Source of the DNA: Dromaius novaehollandiae
Taxonomy: Eukaryota; Chordata; Aves; Casuariiformes; Dromaiidae
Assembly (NCBI RefSeq): GCF_036370855.1
Contig: NC_088117.1
Span: forward strand, 4,464,001-4,528,000
Reading direction: 5' to 3'
DNA: 64,000 bases
Under the pieces are notes generated by a model that was given only the letters and a program-made list of their open reading frames with translations, did not search any database and was not told where the DNA came from. Both the position numbers and the translations under genes were made by a program. Shown here one piece after another: positions 36,271 to 48,770 of the stretch. How positions within the stretch are numbered: the stretch's first letter is position 1; every line of letters begins with the position of its first letter.

Positions 36271-36276
36271 ATTAAA
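36271..36276 (+). terminator. ATP6V1G1: Candidate ATP6V1G1 polyadenylation signal (ATTAAA)
   Basis: ATTAAA lies about 200 bases after the stop codon. No AATAAA was seen in the next kilobase, and further ATTAAA hexamers occur near 37200 and 37577. Choice among them needs transcript data. Confidence 0.3.
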
Positions 36277-37844
36277 CGGCCATGCCTCTGTGCTAAGTTG
36301 TGAAATATATATTCAAGTTGGCACATTAGTACTCCATTTTTGTCTGGATAGTATTTGGTGAGCAGCTTTCCTCTGGGAAGTGGAAAGGGGAGTCAGAGGT
36401 TCGCCAGGTTTGAATGGAGAGCCTGAGCCCCAATTTGTTAGATTCGTGTAACTGTATTCTTGTAGACTAAAATGTATCTTTTGGTGTGTTGTTAAACTTC
36501 ACATACCATTAAGCCTGGTGAGAAGAATTCTTCGGCTGTGCAGTACTGGCTGGTAATCTTCAGGTGCTTAAGTTTCTCTGTATTGAATATCCTCTGTATA
36601 TTCTACTGTTAGCTTGAGTTACAAGTCTGGCGCTATGACACTTGAAAGTAAAAACACTTATTTAGCTCTGAAGTCTCTTCAGTCAGTCTTATTGTACCTG
36701 CTCCCTTGTTCCTGAGAGTGCTGACAGGACTCACTGTGTTAGGTGAGAGTCTGGACTCTGAAGAGTGAATATCAAGTACTGATAAAAGAAAGAGTAAGAG
36801 ATAAAGCAAATGTCTGAAGGTCACAGCAGGTGAGTTTAAAACCCATTACACCTTTTGGCTGCAGTCTGATGCTTTACCTGCCAGATCATTCTGAAAACCT
36901 TCAGGAACAAATGTTCCTGTAACCATTAGGGGAAATAATGTTGCCAGTTCACTAGAATAGCTTGATAGTTGGGCACTGTGCAGTAATTATCCTTCCTTTC
37001 CTCAAGTACTGGTCACTGCTCTGTTAATGCCAAGGTCATACTGTCCTATGCAGCATCCTGTTACACCCAAGAACAGTGTGAAGTGTATTGTGACTGTATT
37101 TGCCTTTCTGTCTAGCTCCTTAATCAAAAATACACGAAAGAACATCAAGAATGTTCATGTTTCAGCAGGTTCTTCCTCTCCCCCTCCCAGCCTTAGACAA
37201 TTAAATGTAGCTTTGCCTTTCTGTTGAGTTCAGCTTAAGGCTTTTCACAGAAAAGAGACCTTCTTGATCAGCATGCAGCTGATCAGATCCAAGATTCATG
37301 CAGCTGGGAATCTAACCAAGAACCTTTATTGATGCTGTTCTGCAGACAGAATACTCTGTTTCCACTGACCCTCATTGCAGCATTGAAAAATCCCTCAGAC
37401 CTGTAGGGTTTGGTTGCAGTTGGGAGGGAGGAAAACAGGATGGATGAAAGGCGTAACAAAGAAGAGATTCTCCCCACAGTCGCGTAGGGCAGTGAAAGAG
37501 TAGAGACTGTTAGGGTGTCTCCTGTAGTAATATTTTATATTAGTATACTGTAGTTCTGAAAGGATGTCTTTAGGAATTAAAACTATTGTTCAGGCTGTAA
37601 AAGCACCTGGCAAAGTAAAATGTGTCACAGTGGGAAAGAGCCAGATCAGTACAAGAAGAATAGGATCAAAGCAGTTTTAATTGGTCTGGTCTAATGACTG
37701 GAAAGGTGGTAGATGGCCTCATAAAAGGTTGCAGCCATGCTAGTTTTTGTCTGTCCTTTGGAGATGAAACGCTTCCCTGTTGAGAACAGGTGCTCAGGTT
37801 CCAGTGTGATACTATTCATAAAAGTCCCCCTAGCTCCAGGCTGT

Positions 37845-37905
37845 AATTACTAATTTCATCCAGTTTGCTTATCTGTAAAGAGGGACTGCTACTTTGTTCG
37901 GAAGA
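37845..37905 (+). repeat. Possible MIR-like SINE tail
   Basis: The phrase CCAGTTTGCTTATCTGTAAA then GAGGGACTG parallels the MIR segment CAGTTTCCTCATCTGTAAAATGG. It is short and could be chance. Confidence 0.3.
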
Positions 37906-38874
37906 CAGATAGTGCTCTCTCTACTTCATCATACTGGTTCATAAATTTCCCTTTGTTAACAAGGACTTTTGTATCCTTACAGTCTAGATTAGGAAGAATT
38001 TAAAAAGAAAAAGAAAAAACAACCCCGCCACCACCACCCTTCCTGTGATGATTTCCTCTCTGGTAAAAAGTGGTATGGAGACTTTCCCTTTGGAACTTGT
38101 AGGAAGTTTTAATGTATTGCAAGAATATCAATTTTCTTTTTTATCCCTGTAATGTTTCTCTGAAAAACTTAGTTGTTGAGAATTACCTGGCTGTACAGCT
38201 TTGCACAGAAGCAGGGCTGGCTTTGTTTGCAGTGTAGATATTTCATTTTAAATGAAAGTTCTTTAATCTTGCCTGAAGTGCTCTGGGGAAAGGAGGCCTA
38301 CTCCTGTCTCTGTACCTAAGTCACACTGCACCAGAAAAATATTCTGCAGGGAACAATTTTTCCACTGACAGAGGCATGGAGCTAGATATGCAGTCTCTTG
38401 CCTTTGAGATTTGATTTATCTAGAATTCAACTTTGATTAATAAAAGCATAACCCACTTCAGCTTCTAATGCAAATCTGTCTCCAAAGTCTTTGTGCTGCA
38501 CTGCCCCTGGCAGATGTTGTGGCTCCATGTATGCAACACAAAACTTGCTCTTGTACCCCCAAAATGGCCAGAAGCTGCTTTGTAGACATACAGGTATCTG
38601 ATTCTTTTACTTGAGCTCTGGCCCGTGGAAATACTGACTGACTGGCAGCCCAACCACAGAGTCCTTCTACCGTGTGTAGTTAAAAAGTGGTCAGGGTGCA
38701 TGTCTTGTTTTGTTCTTGCAAAGTCATGTCAGTAGTTGCTGCTGTTGATTTCTCCCAGTTAAAACTGCTTGTAAATAAGCACTCTCATGGGAGCAGCATG
38801 GGCATATTGTAGTATTTACACAGTGCAATTTGACATCAGTCGTACCTATGTTTGTCAACAGTGTTTCAGACTAA

Positions 38875-38899
38875 TTTTTTTTTTTTTGGGGGGGGGGGG
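38875..38899. repeat. T13-G12 homopolymer junction
   Basis: Thirteen T's are followed directly by twelve G's on the plus strand. Such tracts are prone to assembly and sequencing length errors. Confidence 0.8.
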
Positions 38900-39794
38900 A
38901 TTCCTTTCCAAATATCATGTATATATTTATATAGAGTTGATATCTTTTGTTTTTAAAATACCATCAGGAAGACTTGCTGTCTGTACTATGGAGGGAGCAC
39001 CAGATGGATAAATGGCTTATTAACACTGAAATATGACCGTCATCTGGACAGGCTTAACATCCAGTAAGAGGTACAATTAGGACACGCATTTGTACCACTT
39101 GAAACCAGAGCTCAATTTTTTTAAGGCATGTCTGCGTTGACAGAACTTGCTCCCTGTTCAGCTTGCATTGCTAGGTCTGAAGGTCAGCTTCTCCTGACTG
39201 CCGTCTGTTTAAGCAAGGAGTGCTGGTTAAAGAGCCTTTTGTCTGGTATAGAGCAATTCTGTGCTGAAGTCTTTGCTGTAGGTGGTCCTGAGGAGGGACT
39301 GACTACCAACAACTGTGGGGATTCTGAGCGCAATTTTCATTCTTTACGCCAGAGCAGTTCCAACATCAATATTTCTCATTTAGATGGATAGTTGGAGCCT
39401 TGTTACCAAGCAGCTGAAGCAGGGTGGTGAAGTAGGTGCCTGGATGTAGAATGAAGTGGGCCGAGTCCCTGTGTCCAGGTATGTTTTGGTCATTTTGGAG
39501 CGAGAATGCCCTGGGCTTGATTCCCTGTGCAGTTTTCAACAGTTAAATCCAAAAATGTGAGAGAAGGGTCTAGCAGTGGAAAGGAGTGATGAGATGTGGC
39601 ATGTGCAGTGAAGACAGGGAGGTCCCTCCCCAGTCATTCACAGCCTGGGTTATCCCACGAGGTGCCACAAAAGCAGGCAAATGGCAAGGCAGTACCACAT
39701 CTGAAAAATTTAGTTAGTGCATGGATTGGCAAGGGAGCTTACTCCTTTTAGCATCTGGCTTATGGTGCTTCCTGTGAAGTAAAAACAGTCTTCG

Positions 39795-39847
39795 TTTTTT
39801 TTTTTTTTTTTTTTTCTTCTGGGGGGGGGGTTGTTTTTTTTTTTTTT
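39795..39847. repeat. T21 / G10 / T14 homopolymer cluster
   Basis: A T21 run, CTTCT, a G10 run, TTG and a T14 run follow one another. The lengths should be treated as approximate because of homopolymer error. Confidence 0.8.
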
Positions 39848-41739
39848 AATAGGAATGTTTTGTTTGATATTCGTGTTTTTTGTTTTGGAGAAAGTGAATT
39901 TTCTAGCCTAAAGGAATCCTTTCTCCCATTTTCCCTTCTTCCATTTCCAGACTCCAAACAGAGCAAACAAAGGAGGGAAATCTCCTGCATGCCTAAGTTT
40001 TTGCAAACCAGGAATTTGTGAAAACTTTCATTAAATGGGGAGGAATTTGACTGCCAGTGCTTCATCAGAAACTCCCCAGCCAGATTGATTTGGAGGGTTT
40101 TAGAACCACAAGGGAGGATTTTAAATTTTCTGTGTTGTGGCTACTGCTAAAAGTCAAATGGAACTACTCATTGTTCTGCCTGTGGTGACAGGCTGGCTGC
40201 TAAAGACATTCAGTGCAAATCGTTCAAGGTATTCCAGTGTGCAAGTTTGCACTTGGCAACCTTAAACTCCTCATTACTCTGCTTTTGTGAGGTCCTTCTG
40301 CAATTCCTCATGGTCTTCATTAAGGCTGGGGCTCTTTTTCATGCTACAGATAAGACCATCAGGCTGCTGGCAGTCCCTCTTCCCTTCCTTCTGCCCACAG
40401 CGTTGGGCTTCTGTTTTTTCCCACACACTGGTGGTCATCTGGCAAAAAGTAACTCTACAGAAAAGCAGGCAGTTTGTGGCCTGCAGGCAGTTCATGAGAG
40501 GGATGCACAGCAAGATGGTCTCTGTCAGCAATAGACTGCATTTAGAGTAGTTGGGCCATATCTTATAAAAGCACACCTTAACTTGCAAGGACCTAAATAT
40601 GTTGGTGTTCACTTCCAATTCTAGTGTACCATCATTCAATCTTTTCTCTAGGTCGTAGATAACCATATAAAAAGTATGCAATTCCTCTTCACTTCCTCGT
40701 CTTTTGCCTTTATGAAACCTGATAACTTCATTTCCTCTGTCTTTTTTCCCCTCATCTGGAATCTCTTCTCTTTTTATCTGACATCAGCAGTTCTTGCGTT
40801 AATGCATAATAAGAAAGAAAACCTAGAACCTACTGATCACAACTGAGCATTTGACCTCAAAGTATTAGGAGAAAAGACTACCAAGAACCCTCAAGATCAA
40901 TGTTCTGTTTAAAAAGACAGTTCCCTGAAATAATCTAAGAAAGGAGATTTAATCTTTCTTTGATGTTGAAAGGAAAAAGTACTAATTTCATGCAGAAAAG
41001 ATTGTATCTTAGGCTGGTGTAAGAATAGAAAATAAATAGGTATTAAATTACATTCAGCTGTCTCAGAATAATCTAATAAAGAATCTGTTGGATCAATAGC
41101 AGAGTCATTATCCAGGGCACATAGCAAGCTTCGCTTTTTTAATTTGAGATGCAAGAAGGATTTTTTGCATTACCATAATAAATAGAGGATTAATACTATA
41201 AGTCTTCGTAGGAAAAAGGCAGAAGTAGGAAGCAAGAAGAAGCATGCTTTATCCCTTAAGCAAGTGTCATTTTTCATTTGAAACATGTAATTTAAAGATA
41301 TTGTGAAATAGAGTTTTTATATTTAAAGACAATCTATCTTTGCCGAGATGTTTGAGAAAATAATAAGGGAGAGTCTGTTGGAGAAGAGTTTGTGTGCAGG
41401 AAGAGGGGAAGGGCAAAACAAGGCTTCCAACAGCTTTATGTTCTTCTAATTAAGGCTCACTGGAAGAAAAAAAAAAAGATGGAACAGCTATCCATTGAAA
41501 AATGCAGTCTCATCAGAAGAAAAATGAGATCTGCCTGGTTAGCTGCTGTTCACTGTTGCAGCCTGCAGAACTGCAAACAAAACCCATGTAGGCTGAAGCT
41601 GCAATTGCATGCACTCCATCACAAATAAAGCAGCAATAACAGTAATGTGTTATCAGCATTAGTTTGTTTCAAATATCGCGAAAAGGTTAAATTTATCAAA
41701 TAATTTAATAAATGTAGAGGAAAATATGGTCTTGGAGGT

Positions 41740-43080
41740 CAGAGTAGGAAAAAAACAGACTAAAGAGTATAGATCTACGTAAAGCAGTGGGACTTAAAGC
41801 AAGTGGAGGGATCTCCGAAGTGGTATTTAAGAACATGATAGAGGATGAGGTTATCCCAGAGGACTGGAAAAGAGCAAAAAGTTCCCCTTTCTTTCTCTTC
41901 TTTCCCTGCTTGATTGTATGGAAAATTTCAGACCAATTAGCATAGGCCTGGCCCCTGAAAGAGGGAGTAAGAGAAATGCCAGGACAACCTACAAGCATTT
42001 TGGGGATGGAGGATGATAACTAATCAAAAGAGACTTTTCAAGAGAAAACTGTATCTGAACAATCTGACTAAGCTCTTTTACAGGGTAACTTGCTTGACAG
42101 GGAAGAGGTGGTAAGTTGTACCTTGATTTTCATATCAACTTCCATAAAGATTTTGGCTCTGTTCTCCAAGGCAGATGGAGTGCTCATGAACTCAAAAGGT
42201 ATGCAGTCCCCTTTTTGGAAAGTCACTGTCAAAGAGGAGGTATCAGTGGTCGCTGTCAATCTGGGGAAGCATTTCAAATGGCAGTTTTTTTTTCCTGGAA
42301 TCAGCTTCTCTGTAATATATTCATTAATGCAGCATTATGGAATAGGGAGTACAATTATAATATGTGCCCAGGGCACCAAACTGGGAAGAGAGACAAACAC
42401 TTTAGAGGACTGGATTAGAATTCAAAATTATTATGATAAATGGGAGAAATGCAAAGCTGAAGAATGGAAGGGGAAGTCAAATACACCAAAACAAAGCAAT
42501 CAGGAACCAGCTATACAGCACTGCAGACATTGTGGTAATTATGGTTAACTCCTCCAGAATTTGAGCCAGCAAATGCTTTGCTGTTGAAAAATCTCATTCT
42601 ACAACATGTCAATAGAAGTGTCCTATGTAAAATGGAAGTGAGAAAGAGAATTACTATGCTCTTAAATGCTGGTGAGTTCTCTGCTTGGATACAGGTTCCA
42701 GTTTTGGACACTGAGATTTGGAAGAGATGTGAGTGAATTGGAAGGAGTCCAGAAAGGAGCAACAAAGAGCCCTGGGAAGTTTGGCAAATGTGCCTTAGAG
42801 CAATGATTGAAAGGGTTAGTTTAGAGACTCTGTGACAGGAAAAGAGAAGTCTTGACATAGATGAGAGTGTTTTAAAGAGGACAGACTTTAATTCTTCACC
42901 AGATCCACTGAGGCTAGAAGAAGTAATCAACTTAATTTGAAATGAAAAAGATTTAGCTTAGACATGCTTTTTAACAGGAAGGGTGAACAAGCTGCAGATC
43001 GTATGGCTGTGGAGGTTCCAGCACTGCCACCGCTGGAGTGTTGCTACTCCCTTTCCCAAGGCAATGGGCTTGTGCAGTTG
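41740..43080 (+). mobile_element. Decayed CR1-family LINE, 3' part
   Basis: The segment carries fragments of a CR1 reverse transcriptase and its 3' region. At 41841-41879 it translates as EDEVIPEDWKRAK. At 41921-41953 it translates as ENFRPISIGLA, the 'NYRPISL' motif of CR1/L3 reverse transcriptases, but in a shifted frame. Further along come a degenerate 'KFN/WEKW' linker-like part (42400-42470), the CR1 3' phrases GGTTCCAGTTTTGGACA (42694-42710) and GAATTGGAAGGAGTCCAG (42735-42752), and a tail-like 'ggaagggtgaacaagctg' near 42980-43000. Many frameshifts and stops show that it is old and inactive. CR1 is the dominant LINE of birds and other sauropsids. Confidence 0.8.
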
Positions 43081-44948
43081 TTTTTTGTGCCTCTGGGTCT
43101 TTTTGTCCCCTTGATAACTTTTGGCCTTGACAACCAGTTTAAACCACATGGGAAAGAAGGGTAAGGTTTCAATTTTGACTTTTGAGAGTAGGTAGTGGGA
43201 TAAAAGTGTCTGTCTGTTAACAAAGCTGCAGTGAGAAGTCATCACCTAATTATCAGAGAATTAAGACCTGGAACAGAAAAGAGGCAAAGAGCAAGTGAAG
43301 TGAGAGAAGGAGACTTTGTAAATAGCTTTGCCATGGGGTAATGTAACTCAGGACTTGCTTCTTTGTAGATACTGGTGAACGAAGCCCAAGGCAGAAACCT
43401 CAAGCCGCCTTCATTTTGATTCTTGTAAAACAAACCCCAAATCCCTTGCCAGGCTGCATGAGCTGAACCTACAGCCAGCCAGATGCTTCCTGGAGCAGAA
43501 AAGTCTGCATTTTCATTTATTTTGATTTCAATTTTTGAGTGCCCAATCAAGAGGCACTTCAGAGCAGCTTTGTTTGCAGGGCATGGGCTCTTTAGTTCTG
43601 TTTTGCTTTTTAAACAAGTCCAGTTTCAGAGGGTTTCAACAGGTCTCCCTGAAACAGAAGAATTTCCAGTAAACTTTTGAAAATGTTATGTCCTGCAGGT
43701 CTTCGTGAGCGATGGGTGAGAAGGGAAATGAACTAGTCTCCTCTGGTAGGAAGTAAAAAGTCCAGTTGCAGAGGGCTGTTGTAGTTCAGGGATGGAGATC
43801 TGTGTTGGGATCCTCCCACCAGCTTCCTCTTTCTGTTTTACAGTCAGTTAGTTCCTTATTTCTTTGGAGCCTTTGCTTGATTGTCTCTCCAAATTCCTTT
43901 CTAGTTTACTGATTTGCATTGTATTTTCTGTTCATTGCAGTTCTCCCTGTTGGCTTTAGTAGGGTTAAATTTTTATTTTCTGGCTGCTTAATGCTAAAGT
44001 TATTGTGGGACTATTAATAGGTGAGGCAGGAATGTTACAGACTTGTCTTAGCGCTCCAGAAACCCTGATATAAAGGCATCAATGTGAAGTCTGGGATATG
44101 ATATGCAGTTTGTTTCCCATCTAGAATCTAAAAAAAATGTTTTTTTTAATTGAAATATATTAATCACTGATGAATGTTTTATAAACTAGCTGCAAAATGG
44201 AATTTTGTATGCCTTGAGGTTACAGAGTGTCTGTTTGGATTGAGAAGATATCTGGTAGGAACTCTCCTGCCTAACAAAAGCATCAAGGTTATGCCCCAAA
44301 TAAGATGCCCAGAAAATCAATACTTGCCAAAGATTTCTAAGCATGTGATTTGAAAAAAGCTGAAGTCAGGAAGAACTGGGGCTATGAGACCTTGACTCCA
44401 CATAACTCTGCTTGCAGATCCACCATCTCCTTTGGACCAGCATCAGCACTTGTCTGATCCTGAGGTTAGGAAGTTCAGGGAGTTGGTTTGGTGGAAAACT
44501 ACCTCAGAAGAACAGCTGGAAAACCTTGCCTTTGACTTAGATTGGCTTAAGCTGCTGTGGAGCTTTATCCTAAATTTCTTAGATAGGCATGAAATAGGTG
44601 CTTTGGAAATTTTCACAGGAAAAGCCTGTTTTACCTAAATTACTTTCTCACCACCCCAATAAGAGGCCTAACTGAAATGTGCTGTGTATCCTTCTGAAAG
44701 CTCTTGAAGGTATGTGTTTTGGAAGGAGTCTCTTGCCAGGTGGATCTGCTTAGCATCAGCATAGCAGTCTGAATAAGGCAGGTGGGATCCTACTTTCTGA
44801 ACCTTGCCATTGAACATGTCTTCTCCTGCCAGAGTGTGCATGTTTTCTGGCATCTATTACTGTTTCTCAAATGACCTCCATTAGGATACTAGAGATTTAA
44901 TGATGTATGACTTTTTTTGTGCTTTGGAACCTTTTAAACTTGGAATTA

Positions 44949-44999
44949 CCTCTTTTTTCTTTTCTTTTTTTTTCTTTTTCTTTTTTTTTCTTTTTGCAG
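44949..44999 (+). repeat. Long polypyrimidine tract ending in GCAG
   Basis: Forty-seven consecutive C/T bases (44949-44995) are followed by GCAG. This has the form of an extreme splice acceptor and also of a triplex-forming mirror-like tract. No exon was recognised downstream. Confidence 0.6.
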
Positions 45000-46389
45000 C
45001 TTCTCATCCCAGGATAGCAGGATTTTTCTGTTTGTGTTGATGCCAAGATCAGTTCATACATGCACTTCTTGCTAAGCAAAAGGTCTATGATGTATGCATT
45101 GCAGGCAGTTAGGAGAATCTCTTTCAAGATTATTACTCCCACAGAGTTTTTTGCCTTACTGTTTTTGCAGTAGCCAACAGTGGTCTTTGTAAGCACTTTG
45201 GTCACTATATTCTTTCTCTATCAAGATCCTTGAATTGGCAAAAAGAAGAGGAAATGAAGCCAAACCTTTTGATGAAGAGCATTTGCAAAAGAACCTAAAG
45301 CTTTGCATGCCCCTTTTTGGGTGGAGAGGTGGGCTGGGCCTTGAGCTGGTGACAACAGCAAGAAGATTATCTGATTTTTCTCAATACTTGGATGATATTA
45401 CTGTGTGAGTTGCCAGTTTCCAGTGTAACAGAATCCCATGTGGGAAAGTGGTTTTGAAGTCAATTCTGTTCCCCATGCAGCCATGTGATTTAGTTAACAC
45501 ATTACTCAGCAATGTCTGGAGTAAACAGAATTGCAGAAATTCAGGCCTCGGAGATAAGGGCATTTTCTCCAGAGGGTCTACATAGGAAGTGCAATGAAGC
45601 TGTTCTTTTTTTAACTGTTCAGTGAGGCATCCGATTTACTCGGTTCTTAGCTTTGTGGATCCTCAAGCTTTCGACAGTCCTGAAACCATGATTCCACACA
45701 GTTTAAAATGAATGTTCTCTCCTATGCTGTCTCTCAGTCTTATCACTTCATACGAAAGAAATCTGAGTCACTTCCCCCAACACAGGAAACTGCAAGAGTG
45801 ACAGTTCTGGGGGTGCCCATCTGACTGTGTACCCAATTCTGCCTCTTTTCTTTGGGATACAGCAGTTAGGAAATTTGCACCTACCCTTTGTATCAGGGCA
45901 GCCTCCTCTTTCTGAGGAGGGCTAAGGTTCCCACCTTGTCCTGTCTCCGACTGTGCATTTCCACGACCATTTACTAAATATAATGTGACTCATTCTCAGC
46001 CTTGAGACCTTTGTTTATATCTTCTGATTTCTACAGCGCCATCACTGATGTTTGGCTTTGACTAATATATTCGGGGAGATTGATCTGATGCAACCTTGGG
46101 ATTTGCACACGGTGAATCCTGCTGGGCTGTTTGAGGAGGACAGCCTGCTGACTGCCACTGTTCAGCCCATGCTACCTCTTCAAGGCCTGCAGAGTCTGGC
46201 TCCAGCTCTGGACCCCACACTCTAAAAGATGTGTCTGACTCCTGCAGCTGGATCTCCTCCCTGTTATTGTGCCAGATGGGGAAGCACATTTGAGGAACTC
46301 TAGAGGGTTAAAGCCACAGTTCTGAAATGAGCCTAGGGGAAAAGTCACATGCATAAGGGAGATTTTGCAAGTTGGTGCTTGCAGCTCGG

Positions 46390-46664
46390 GGTAATGAAAG
46401 CAAGAGGTAGTGTGGGGGCGCCGACTTGTTGCCTTCAGTGAGCTGTGCCTGATTAGTCATTTGGCCCTGGGAGATGTAAGGAGTGAGAGCAGCATATTCC
46501 AGTACAAGCTACTTCACACAGGTTGGAGCTGCTGGAACAAGAGACCTCCCCCTTCTGTGGTGGGACAGCAGGAGAGCAGCCTCGAACATTAGCAGATACA
46601 GGACAGTGAGGAAGGAGCAGGGAGCTGGTCAAACTCCCCAGGAGCAGGAGACAATCTGGAATAG
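46390..46664 (+). other. Possible TMEM268 5' non-coding exon (distal)
   Basis: Unique sequence ends in a consensus donor, TAG followed by GTAAGT, at 46665. An AP-1-like TTAGTCA lies near its left end. It is proposed only because TMEM268 needs an upstream leader. No transcript evidence is available. Confidence 0.2.
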
Positions 46665-47790
46665 GTAAGTTTCTGACAACCTCTCTAGAAATGAAGAATA
46701 AGGACTTGCTGAGTGTTGTTCTGCTGTTTAGCTAAGGCTTGGAGGTGCCTTAAAATGAAGCTCCACGGCCTGAAGGAGGCAAAGGAAACAGTCAGCAGAG
46801 AGACACTGGCATTGCATAAGGAATGAGGAGGGGTGTAGAAAGTCACAGAGCCCCAGGGAGTACAGGAGATGAAGAGGATACTCCTCATGTTAGCAAAAGA
46901 GACAGCAGAGGAAGGCTGCAGGGAGACCAATCTCCAAAAATAGACATTCTGCAATAAAAGACAGCAGAGCCTGTGTGTTGTTCCCCTCCACTCCTGTCTG
47001 ACACTAAACTGAAGGGATTTTGTTTACCTTTTGATGATGGGAGACATGCCTTGTTACACATGTATGCCCGTGATCTACAAGGAAAATGAGCTGGAGAACA
47101 GTATGTATTTTAGAAGAAAAGCATGCCTCACCTGAGCTGCTGGCAGGCGCACGTGGCTGGTTTGATATGCTGTGTGTGTGTGTTTGAGTAGGTGCCCTCA
47201 CATGCGGTTGTTACACAGGGACTCTGTCTGTATCAGATTATTTCCAATCTACAATCAGGCTGTAAATATGTCGTCCTAAGGAAGCAGTCTGAATTGAAAG
47301 CAGGTGCTGTGCTGATTCCGCATACAGACACGAGCACAATACTCACCCCCTGTGTAAAGGATATCATAGCCTGACTCCTTTAGCCGTGAGTTTCCAGTCC
47401 TTTGCAGGTTCTTTTCGTGATCATAAGAAACTTTCATGTAACTTCACTTGCCTCAGTTTCCTGTCTGACAGTCCTTCAACCGATGACTATCATGCCTTTA
47501 TGCAAGGGGGTAATTGCAGCAACAACCATTAAGCAAAAATAAAGCAATCGTCCTGCGAAGCAGAGCTGATGAGCCCTGCAAGCGAATCTTAGCCCAAAAG
47601 TGAGCAACAGGCTCCTAGCACAAAAGTAAGACAGAGCTGAGGTTAAAAAGTAAATGAAAGTTTTGGAGAAACAATGGGAATGCAGCTGAGCCACATGAAT
47701 AAAAAATAATTAAAAAGTAAACTCCAAAGTTGTCAAGCATTTGGCTTGAATAAACACCCACAGGTGTGGGCAGTTGATCTGTGCTACGGA

Positions 47791-47900
47791 GACCTACGTC
47801 AGCAGTGTTTGCCTGGAAAACTCATGGACGCTGCCTCTCCCATGGGGCTGTGCCACATCTGCTTCCGGCACTGTCTGCGACTGAGAAGTGAGAGGCAGAG
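47791..47900 (+). other. Possible TMEM268 5' non-coding exon with CRE-like site
   Basis: The segment ends in a consensus donor, CAGAG followed by GTGAGT, at 47901. A CRE-like CTACGTCA lies at 47794-47801. It would be joined to the acceptor at 48582-48584 by an intron of about 680 bases. The left end is arbitrary. Confidence 0.25.
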
Positions 47901-48109
47901 GTGAGTAGGAAAAGAAACAGAGTTCCTCAAAAATTTCTCTGCTTCTTGCTGAAAGTTCCTGTTTTGCCTGTTTCTGCCTTAAGTGGATGCATTTTTCTTC
48001 CTTCCTTATCTGTACTGTTTCCATTTCCTCTGCATGGTAGGGAATTCACCACTGTTTTCAGTGATCTGGGTATATCATTTCAAGGGAGGAGTATTTACAC
48101 TGGCCCCAC

Positions 48110-48170
48110 TTTCTTCTCCCACTGAAAAGAATGGCAGAACGCCTGTTGACTTCACAGGGAGAAATCATGC
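48110..48170. repeat. Ancient amniote interspersed repeat fragment
   Basis: CCCACTGAAAAGAATGGCAG followed by TGTTGACTTCACAGGGAG resembles the 'cccactgaagtcaatggcaa...ttgacttcaatggga' phrase frequent in turtle and crocodilian repeats and found decayed in birds. It lies just upstream of the first TMEM268 coding exon. Confidence 0.4.
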
Positions 48171-48584
48171 CTATTTCTGGACTAATTGCCTACAAAATAT
48201 GAATATTTAAGGATGAACTTTTCCACCTATATATATTTATGTATAGGAGAAAAAATAAGTATTTGCAGCAAAAGGAGAGCGTGTGCGTATTGTGCTTGTG
48301 GCTGACTAACATTTAACTGATGATAACAGCTGCAGGGAGCAGGGTCCAAAGAGCAGAATACACCAAGCAGCCTGGGCTGTTATGCTTTATTTGCTGACTC
48401 TGTGAGATACTGGAATTTCTCTTTCTCTGTTCAGGTCTAGAAAATGACTCCCATGCTCATGGAAAGTAGAATCTCAAGGAAGCAATCAGTGGGAGTGTGA
48501 ATGAAGATTTCACAATCTCATCCTGAAGAAGGACAGCAAGCTGCCTGCCTGCTATCTTGGGTGTGAATAGGTGTTTCTTTGCAG

Positions 48585-48770
48585 TGAAAGAAAAGGGAGA
48601 TATATGAAGTGCTGAATTTCTGACAATACAGAGCAGAATCCCTTAAGGAGAGGCACCCTTCTGCATGGCCTATGAAAGTCAAACTGGTGGAATCCAGAAA
48701 AACAGTTCCCTTCCCTCCATCTTCTATTGTAAGAGTGATTCAAATGAAGGATCCCTTCAGTGGGCAAAAG
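48585..48770 (+). CDS. TMEM268: TMEM268 first coding exon (5' UTR 48585-48664, CDS from 48665)
   Basis: The acceptor GTTTCTTTGCAG ends at 48584. The ATG at 48665 opens MAYESQTGGIQKNSSLPSIF, comparable to human MACEPQ. The exon ends AAAG with a GTAAGC donor, one base into codon 36. The next exon supplies the remaining two bases (GAA, Glu36), which supports the start and frame. Start choice rests on this joining and on N-terminal similarity. Confidence 0.8.

Larger units (their letters stand above)
36277..41739. other. Intergenic between ATP6V1G1 and TMEM268, proximal part
   Basis: The beginning is probably ATP6V1G1 3' untranslated sequence. It holds a 21-base interrupted palindrome (TGATCAGC, five bases, GCTGATCA at 37265-37285), a MIR-like phrase CAGTTTGCTTATCTGTAAAG at about 37861-37880, and two T-run/G-run tracts (38875-38899 and 39795-39847). 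No gene was recognised. Confidence 0.45.
43081..48584. other. Intergenic / possible TMEM268 5' region
   Basis: No protein-coding exon was recognised. The region includes a 47-base pyrimidine tract ending in GCAG (44949-44999) and two stretches that end in very good splice donors (46664/46665 and 47900/47901), which could be 5' non-coding exons of TMEM268. There is no CpG island here, so the TMEM268 promoter is not obvious. Confidence 0.4.

Noticed and set aside
44432-44638. Short protein-like plus-strand frame (DQHQHLSDPEVRKFRELVWW...)
   Set aside because: No family recognised, no matching splice sites, and its length is within chance expectation.
47440-47475. MIR-like phrase CTTGCCTCAGTTTCCTGTCTG
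   Set aside because: Only one short phrase fits and the flanks do not follow the consensus order.
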